Assembly (NCBI GenBank): GCA_026395095.1 | Contig: JAPLZI010000061.1 | Span: 1 to 16,851 of the forward strand | Reading direction: 5' to 3' | From: Candidatus Tayloriibacteriota bacterium | Lineage (GTDB): Bacteria; Patescibacteriota; Minisyncoccia; Phycocordibacterales; PALSA-1337 | DNA length: 16,851 nt | Shown here: piece by piece, positions 12,718-16,851 of the stretch | How the letters are laid out: every line of letters starts with the position of its first letter | How positions within the stretch are numbered: the stretch's first letter is position 1 | Program-made: the position numbers and the translations under genes | Notes under the pieces: model-generated | The model's input: the letters and a program-made list of their open reading frames with translations, nothing else | Told to the model about the DNA's origin: nothing | Database searches by the model: none

Positions 12718-13083
12718 ATGCCATTAGATCAGCAATTCCTAGAGTATGTTATCAAGGCACTTGTGGACGATCCTAGCTCCGTGAAGATCACTCGTTCGGT
12801 AGATGAGATGGGCGTGCTCCTCACTTTAGATATTAGCGCCGCTGACATGGGGAAAATCATCGGCAGACAAGGCAATACTGCCAAGTCTATCCGCACTCTC
12901 CTTCGCGTCGTAGGTATGAAGAATAATTCTCGTGTCAATCTGAAGATCAACGAGCCTGTCGGTGGACTCAAATCTGCCGAGCGTATGGCTGCGGCCGAGA
13001 TTTCATCATCTCCGGCGCTTTCGCCAGTTCAGTCGGCCTCAAAGACAGTAGATGAGGCAATGGCGGATCTCAAGCTTGGCTAA
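12718..13083 (+). CDS. khpA: KH-domain RNA-binding protein KhpA
   Basis: A 121-residue protein with one KH domain (about residues 1-80). The GxxG loop is GRQG (49-52) inside MGKIIGRQGNTAKSIRTLL, preceded by the family's FLEYVIKALVDDPSSV opening. KhpA, which usually partners KhpB, binds RNA and affects cell division and translation in Firmicutes; in many bacteria it lies directly after rpsP, as here. The tail after residue 85 is Ser/Ala-rich and longer than usual. It is expressed from its own promoter or by readthrough from rpsP and is followed 3 nt later by the cytochrome b5-like gene. No Shine-Dalgarno sequence is evident. The call is secure from sequence and position. Confidence 0.92.
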   Translation: MPLDQQFLEYVIKALVDDPSSVKITRSVDEMGVLLTLDISAADMGKIIGRQGNTAKSIRTLLRVVGMKNNSRVNLKINEPVGGLKSAERMAAAEISSSPALSPVQSASKTVDEAMADLKLG

Positions 13084-13086
13084 TCA

Positions 13087-13482
13087 ATGAATAAAAAGAT
13101 CGGTATAGCACTCGGCGTCATAGTCATTATTTTGATCGTGGTATTTTTTGCCACCAGAAAATCTCAATCCGAACCTACCTCTCTGCCCGTTGTTCCGCTC
13201 ACAGCTTCATCGGCCGCTTCAATTCCTGCCAATAATATCGTCGGAACATCATACACATTGACTCAAATTTCCGGACATTCTAATGCCTCGAGCTGTTGGT
13301 CGGCGATAAACGGCAAGGTTTATGATCTAACCTCATGGATTGATCAGCATCCTGGAGGACAGGAAGCGATTCTTAGCATGTGCGGCAAGGATAGTTCTAC
13401 AGCTTATAATGATCAACATGGAGGACAAAAGCGCCCAGCAAATGAGCTGACAGGTTTTTACATTGGAACTCTGGCAAATTAA
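13087..13482 (+). CDS. Membrane-anchored cytochrome b5-like heme-binding domain protein
   Basis: The 131 residues comprise an N-terminal transmembrane helix (about 5-22), a Ser/Ala/Pro linker and a cytochrome b5-like domain (about 56-131). The heme motif HPGG begins at H88 in SWIDQHPGG, and H111 (NDQHGG) lies 23 residues on, close to the usual spacing of the two axial histidines. NGKVYDLTSW and FYIGTL are also family features. C70 and C99 could form a disulfide outside the membrane. It would act as an electron carrier at the outer face if heme is available. It starts 3 nt after khpA and is followed by a DoxX-like gene, where rimM usually lies. Domain identity is secure; heme loading and partner are unknown. 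Confidence 0.88.
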   Translation: MNKKIGIALGVIVIILIVVFFATRKSQSEPTSLPVVPLTASSAASIPANNIVGTSYTLTQISGHSNASSCWSAINGKVYDLTSWIDQHPGGQEAILSMCGKDSSTAYNDQHGGQKRPANELTGFYIGTLAN

Positions 13483-13501
13483 TAACTAAGATCCTACAAA
13501 A

Positions 13502-13906
13502 ATGAATAGACTAAAATCATATGCGCCTGTGTTGGTTCGTGTTGCACTAAGTTTAGTTTTTCTTTGGTTTGGTTATAACCAACTAGCTCATCCAGACATG
13601 TGGATCAAGATAGTTCCAGCTTGGGCGGGGGGTATATTCGGCAGCGCGGCTATCGTTGTCACGATAAATGGCTGGTTTGAAATAGTTGCTGGACTATTAC
13701 TTATTGCCGGTATTCAGGTTCGAATAGTGAGTCTGCTTCTGGGCCTTCATTTGATCTCTATTGCATCAGGTTTTGGCCTGTCAGCTATTGGTATCCGCGA
13801 TTGGGGACTTTGCCTCGCAACTTTTTCAATATTTTTGAATGGTCCCGACATTTGGTCGCTCGACTCAACTCTCAAAAATAAAGTCGAAGAAATCCCGAAG
13901 TTGTGA
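13502..13906 (+). CDS. DoxX-like membrane protein
   Basis: A 134-residue protein with four predicted transmembrane helices (about residues 10-28, 42-70, 73-93 and 98-115). VLVRVALSLVFLWFGYNQL near the start is typical of DoxX-family first helices, followed by HPDMW and GWFEIVAGLLLIAGIQ. It differs clearly from the DoxX protein at 19-414. It sits between a cytochrome b5-like gene and trmD, with gaps of 19 and 12 nt, so all are probably one transcript. Pairing with a heme protein suggests membrane redox work, but that is inference. The start follows an A-rich stretch (ctacaaaa-ATG) without a Shine-Dalgarno sequence. Confidence 0.78.
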   Translation: MNRLKSYAPVLVRVALSLVFLWFGYNQLAHPDMWIKIVPAWAGGIFGSAAIVVTINGWFEIVAGLLLIAGIQVRIVSLLLGLHLISIASGFGLSAIGIRDWGLCLATFSIFLNGPDIWSLDSTLKNKVEEIPKL

Positions 13907-13918
13907 TAAGGTTTTGGT

Positions 13919-14635
13919 ATGGTTACATTTCATGTGGTGACTCTGTTTCCGGAAAGCCTAGATTCGTATCTCAACGCGTCGATAGTTAAGCGTGCCCGGG
14001 AAAATGGACAGATTATGGTCAAATTTTATAATCCGCGTGATTTTGTTGTGCCGAAAAAAGGGAAGGGTAATAATGACGAGAAGGTTCTGACATATGCCGA
14101 CCGCCGTGTCGATGACAGACCGTACGGCGGTGGGCCTGGAATGGTCATAGAAGCACTGCCGGTCATAAAAGCAATTGAGAAGGCAGTTGGCAGGAAAATG
14201 AGGGTTGCTATTAGTCGAAAGAAGGTTCAGATAGTATTTTTTAATCCTGGCGGTGTGGCTTTTTCAACTGGGATCGCTGATCGGCTAAAAAAATTCATTG
14301 ACATCGTCCTGGTTTGTGGGCGTTATGAGGGGATTGATGCACGAATAAAGAAAGCATTTCCAATGGTAGATATATCGATTGGTGAATATACTTTAACGGG
14401 TGGGGAATTGCCGGCGATGGTCTTGATAGACGCGATCACACGCCGTCTTCCAGGTGTTCTAGGTGATGACCTATCCGTCGAAGAATCTCGTATCGCCAGT
14501 CATGATGTCTATACTCGTCCTGAAGCTTTTGAATATAAAGGTATAAAATACCGTGTGCCAAAGATTCTCCTAACTGGCCATCATAAAAATATCGATGAGT
14601 GGAAATTGAAAGGAAAAAACATAGGCAAAAAATAA
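13919..14635 (+). CDS. trmD: tRNA (guanine(37)-N1)-methyltransferase TrmD
   Basis: TrmD methylates G37 of tRNAs from S-adenosylmethionine and prevents +1 frameshifting. The 238-residue SPOUT protein shows FHVVTLFPE at the start, DDRPYGGGPGM (65-75), the trefoil-knot motifs CGRYEGID (133-140) and SIGEYTLTGGELPAM (153-167), and the catalytic-loop aspartate D171 in LIDAITRRLPGVLG. ESRIASHDVYTRPEAFEYKG and a LLTGHHKNIDEW tail are standard. In most bacteria the order is rpsP-khpA-rimM-trmD-rplS; here rimM and rplS are absent and a cytochrome b5/DoxX pair precedes trmD. No clear terminator follows at once. The identification is certain. Confidence 0.97.
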   Translation: MVTFHVVTLFPESLDSYLNASIVKRARENGQIMVKFYNPRDFVVPKKGKGNNDEKVLTYADRRVDDRPYGGGPGMVIEALPVIKAIEKAVGRKMRVAISRKKVQIVFFNPGGVAFSTGIADRLKKFIDIVLVCGRYEGIDARIKKAFPMVDISIGEYTLTGGELPAMVLIDAITRRLPGVLGDDLSVEESRIASHDVYTRPEAFEYKGIKYRVPKILLTGHHKNIDEWKLKGKNIGKK

Positions 14636-14679
14636 TTTGTCTGGAAAATCGTAAAAAATAGTTACGACATAAAATTTCG

Positions 14680-14814
14680 CGCGATGTAAGATTGCGGAGT
14701 CGTTTTTATTTGTTAAAATTGTTGCAACTTAAACCTATTTATCGGAGATTTGTATGCGATAGCTCCGAAACTCTAAAGTTCCGCTCGAATTATTAGCAAT
14801 TAACTTTACAGCTA
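14680..14814 (+). promoter_or_regulatory. Promoter and structured 5' leader of the coiled-coil gene
   Basis: TTGCGG (14692-14697), a 16-bp spacer and TGT-TAAAAT (14711-14719) give a start near 14726 and a leader of about 90 nt. A weak hairpin CGCGAT/ATTGCG (14680-14696) followed by TTTTT may also end trmD transcripts. In the leader, TCGGAG (14742-14747) pairs with CTCCGA (14763-14768). ATTAGC (14792-14797) pairs with GCTAAT (14811-14816), which covers the start codon. TAAAGTT (14774-14780) can instead pair with AACTTTA (14802-14808). There is no Shine-Dalgarno sequence. Confidence 0.5.
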
Positions 14815-15270
14815 ATGTCTACTATGACAAAGAGCCCTTTTTTACAGCCTGAATATGTGACTAGAAATGATTTTTACGAATTTAGAGGCGAGATGCGTAA
14901 CTTTCGCTTTGAATTTGGAGATTTTCGGAAGGAGGTGTATGTATTTAAAGATGATATGTATGCATTTCGCACGGAAATGAATAAGCGATTCGATGAGATA
15001 GATATTAGATTCAGTGCAATAGATACGAGATTCGGTGCTGTAGATAAAAGATTTGACACCATTGATGTAAGATTTAACACAGTCGATGCTCGACTATTGG
15101 GTATTGATAAGAGACTTGATAATCTGAACAATAATATGATTGATCTTCGAGAGGAAAGCCTTAGACATATCTCAGTTATACGGGATGGTTTTCAGGATAA
15201 TCTTAAAGCTGTTATAGATGGCCTCAAGTCACTAGAGGAAAAAGTAGATAAAATCTATAAGCAGTTATGA
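14815..15270 (+). CDS. Heptad-repeat coiled-coil protein of unknown function
   Basis: I recognise no family. The 151-residue protein is strongly helical and charged, with an aromatic-rich N-terminal part (YEFRGEMRNFRFEFGDFRKE). Residues 57-105 form seven consecutive heptads of the form x-R-F/L-x-x-I/V/L-D/N (for example KRFDEID, IRFSAID, TRFGAVD). Residues 106-151 continue as a probable coiled coil. Similar repeats occur in phage and Bdr-like coiled-coil proteins, but similarity through low complexity is weak evidence. There is no signal peptide or membrane segment. The start may be 14815 or the ATG at 14824, three codons on. It has its own promoter and a structured leader and stands alone between trmD and rpoB. 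It probably oligomerises. Confidence 0.75.
   Translation: MSTMTKSPFLQPEYVTRNDFYEFRGEMRNFRFEFGDFRKEVYVFKDDMYAFRTEMNKRFDEIDIRFSAIDTRFGAVDKRFDTIDVRFNTVDARLLGIDKRLDNLNNNMIDLREESLRHISVIRDGFQDNLKAVIDGLKSLEEKVDKIYKQL
14983..15129 (+). repeat. Seven 21-bp in-frame heptad repeats
   Basis: Seven consecutive seven-codon units encode the xRFxxID heptads of the coiled-coil protein. The DNA copies have diverged (for example cgattc, agattc and agattt for Arg-Phe), so the array is old rather than a recent slippage product. Confidence 0.75.
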
Positions 15271-15305
15271 AACTTATTTGATGATTGTTATCCCCATATG
15301 TCAAT

Positions 15306-15334
15306 TTGACTTAAAAATGCCCGTATGCTAGGGT
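15306..15334 (+). promoter_or_regulatory. Promoter of rpoB
   Basis: TTGACT (15306-15311), an exact 17-bp spacer and TGC-TAGGGT (15326-15334). The predicted start near 15341 gives a leader of about 180 nt, unusually long for this window. Between 15271 and 15305 nothing else is seen. Confidence 0.65.
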
Positions 15335-15340
15335 ACTCCC

Positions 15341-15521
15341 AACTTCGCAGATTGTGTTCTGCCTTAGCGGAGGATTACAAACGGCTTAGATTTGGTCCTA
15401 CCCTCAATAAACCTCTTGTTTAATAAACTACGGTAACTAAATTCCGTGCTCGTTCTCGTCAAAGAGAGCGATTTTTGCATTTCGTAGTGTTCATCCGCGT
15501 TTTAATAAATAATAAAAAAAC
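15341..15521 (+). promoter_or_regulatory. Long structured rpoB leader with an attenuator-like hairpin
   Basis: CGTTCTC (15451-15457) and GAGAGCG (15464-15470) form a 7-bp stem (one T-G pair) with the loop GTCAAA, followed by ATTTTTGC: an intrinsic-terminator shape 45 nt before the rpoB start. Upstream are smaller hairpins, TCTGC/GCGGA near 15360, TAAAC/GTTTA near 15415 and ACGG/CCGT near 15430. ACTACG before the terminator hairpin can pair with CGTAGT just after it. The start codon follows an A-rich tract with no Shine-Dalgarno sequence. Which factor would act on it is unknown. Confidence 0.5.
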
Positions 15522-16851
15522 ATGCCTACACCAACTCGACCGAAGAAATATTTTTCCCAGTACCAGGCGCCTTTGACGGAGATGCCGCATCTCGTCGAGT
15601 CACAGATGGTCTCATTCACCGATCTCATCGAAAGGGGTCTGCCAAATCTCCTCAAGGAATTTTCTCCGATCAAGGACTATGCCGAAAAAAAGTTTGAGCT
15701 TTCATTCGGTAAGCTCGAGATCGTCCGTCCGAAATATGACGAACATTTCGCCAAGGATAATAAGCAGAACTTTGAAGGCCAGGTGAAGATCACGGTTACC
15801 CTGAAGAACAAGACTTTGAATATTGTTAAGGAACAAGAGATGTTCCTGGCTGATCTTCCGCTCATGACCGATCATGGCACTTTCATCATAAACGGCGTCG
15901 AGCGCGTCATCGTGCCGCAGCTCGCGCGATCCTTCGGTATATTCTTCACGGCAACCGAGCTCAAAGGCAAGAACTTTTTCGGCGCCAAGGTTATTCCTGC
16001 TCGCGGTGTTTGGATGGAAATAGAGACAGACGCTGACCAGACCGTGTATTGCCGCATCGACAGAAAGAGAAAATTTCCAGTGACTTCACTCTTGCGCATT
16101 CTTGGTGCTGACACTGACGCGAAGATCCTCGATTTGTTCAAGGACAACCCAGAAGCAGTAAGGATAATAGGACAGACCCTGGTCAAGGATCACGCCAAAA
16201 CGGTTCAGGATGCATATATTGAGATCTATAAGAGACTTCGCGATGGCGATCTAGCCACTGCTGACAATGCCCGTTCCTTTATTCAGGCTATTTTGAATAG
16301 TGATCGCTATGATATTTCTAAAGTTGGCCGTTTCCGTTTCAACAAGCGTTTCGGCAAGCCGATGGATGAGAAATCTCTAGAGCGCCACACTCTGAATGTC
16401 GATGATATCACGACGACGGTTGGCTACATCATCACATTGAACACGACGCCTGATATGAAGGCTGACGATATCGATCACCTCGGAAGCCGCCGTGTCCGAT
16501 ATGTTGGAGAACTTCTCGAGACTCGTGTTCGTCTAGGCCTATCGCAAATGAAGCGAAATATTCAGGACAAGATGTCGACCATTGAGCCGGATATCACTTT
16601 GCCAGTTTCTTTTATATATCCGCGCCCTCTTCAGGCTCGCATAAAGGAATTTTTCACTACGAACCAACTTTCACAATTCATGGAACAGACGAATACTCTC
16701 GGTGAGATCGAAACTCTCCGTCAGCTCACAGCCCTCGGTCCTGGCGGTCTTTCCCGTGAACGCGCCGGTTTCGAAGTGCGTGACGTCCACCCGTCCCACT
16801 ACGGTCGCCTCTGTCCTATCCACACACCGGAAGGTCCGAACATTGGTCTAG
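15522..16851 (+). CDS. rpoB: DNA-directed RNA polymerase beta subunit, N-terminal part (cut by window edge)
   Basis: RpoB forms one pincer and part of the active centre of RNA polymerase. The frame is open from ATG 15522 to the right edge, 443 codons. It opens with QYQAPLTEMPHLVESQMVSF, followed by TDLIERGLP and IVKEQEMFLADLPLMTDHGTFIINGVERVIVPQL, and reaches the rifampicin region QLSQFMEQTNTLGEIE (from about residue 382) and GPGGLSRERAGFEVRDVHPSHYG. The first lobe is short, as the rifampicin region sits about 125 residues earlier than in Escherichia coli. Residues aligned with D516, H526, R529 and S531 are E388, T398, Q401 and T403. The usual PIETPEGPN reads PIHTPEGPN. It has its own promoter and long leader; no rplJ or rplL precedes it. 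Confidence 0.98.
   Translation, partial: MPTPTRPKKYFSQYQAPLTEMPHLVESQMVSFTDLIERGLPNLLKEFSPIKDYAEKKFELSFGKLEIVRPKYDEHFAKDNKQNFEGQVKITVTLKNKTLNIVKEQEMFLADLPLMTDHGTFIINGVERVIVPQLARSFGIFFTATELKGKNFFGAKVIPARGVWMEIETDADQTVYCRIDRKRKFPVTSLLRILGADTDAKILDLFKDNPEAVRIIGQTLVKDHAKTVQDAYIEIYKRLRDGDLATADNARSFIQAILNSDRYDISKVGRFRFNKRFGKPMDEKSLERHTLNVDDITTTVGYIITLNTTPDMKADDIDHLGSRRVRYVGELLETRVRLGLSQMKRNIQDKMSTIEPDITLPVSFIYPRPLQARIKEFFTTNQLSQFMEQTNTLGEIETLRQLTALGPGGLSRERAGFEVRDVHPSHYGRLCPIHTPEGPNIGL

Noticed and set aside
1..16851. Alternative code with UGA as glycine, as in some CPR groups
   Set aside because: Several genes end in TGA at the expected family C-terminus, and no conserved glycine is coded by TGA.

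Overview
The window looks like a chromosome segment of a Patescibacteria/CPR bacterium, most likely of the Parcubacteria type. Reasons: small proteins with short spacers, almost no Shine-Dalgarno sequences, many single-pass membrane-anchored proteins, an AspRS trimmed of its GAD domain, an rpsP-khpA-trmD cluster without rimM, and lone members of pathways whose partners are absent. The standard code fits, because TGA is used as a stop (for example at 404-406 on the minus strand and 15268-15270). The exact lineage is inference; no rRNA or tRNA is present.

Layout. 19-3384: a DoxX membrane protein, a DUF4163/DUF3298 (RsiV-like) surface protein divergent from an ECF sigma factor and a small membrane protein, then an orphan substrate-binding protein. 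3418-6159 (minus): an SDR oxidoreductase, then aspS with an RraB-like gene 1 nt behind its stop. Between these lies a 407-nt gap with a strong promoter, a structured RNA candidate and a terminator (4343-4490). 6235-9385 (plus): a Gmad2 protein, a DHH phosphoesterase (NrnA-like), a membrane-anchored cyclophilin and a Cas4/RecB-like nuclease. 9451-12163 (minus): a divergent, comparatively GC-rich PurH and an orphan OmpR/PhoB response regulator. Between them is a 406-nt gap with a ten-unit 11-bp tandem array and a bidirectional terminator. 12218-14635 (plus): rpsP, khpA, a membrane-anchored cytochrome b5-like protein, a second DoxX protein and trmD. 14815-15270: a heptad-repeat coiled-coil gene behind a structured leader. 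15522 to the right edge: the 5' part of rpoB behind its own promoter, a long leader and a terminator-like hairpin.

How it works together. The central functions (AspRS, S16, KhpA, TrmD, RpoB) are translation and transcription genes. Around them sit cell-surface and regulatory genes. Two regulatory modules stand out: the ECF sigma factor next to an RsiV-type sensor domain, and the response regulator whose gene ends 8 nt from the 11-bp array. About nine genes have a -10 hexamer ending only 6-8 nt before the start codon, so their mRNAs should be leaderless or nearly so. Several others start after an A-rich tract with no Shine-Dalgarno sequence.

The most unusual observations are the 11-bp array, the leaderless promoter architecture, the structured RNA at 4378-4490, the non-canonical rifampicin-pocket residues in RpoB, and the cytochrome b5/DoxX pair where rimM would normally be.
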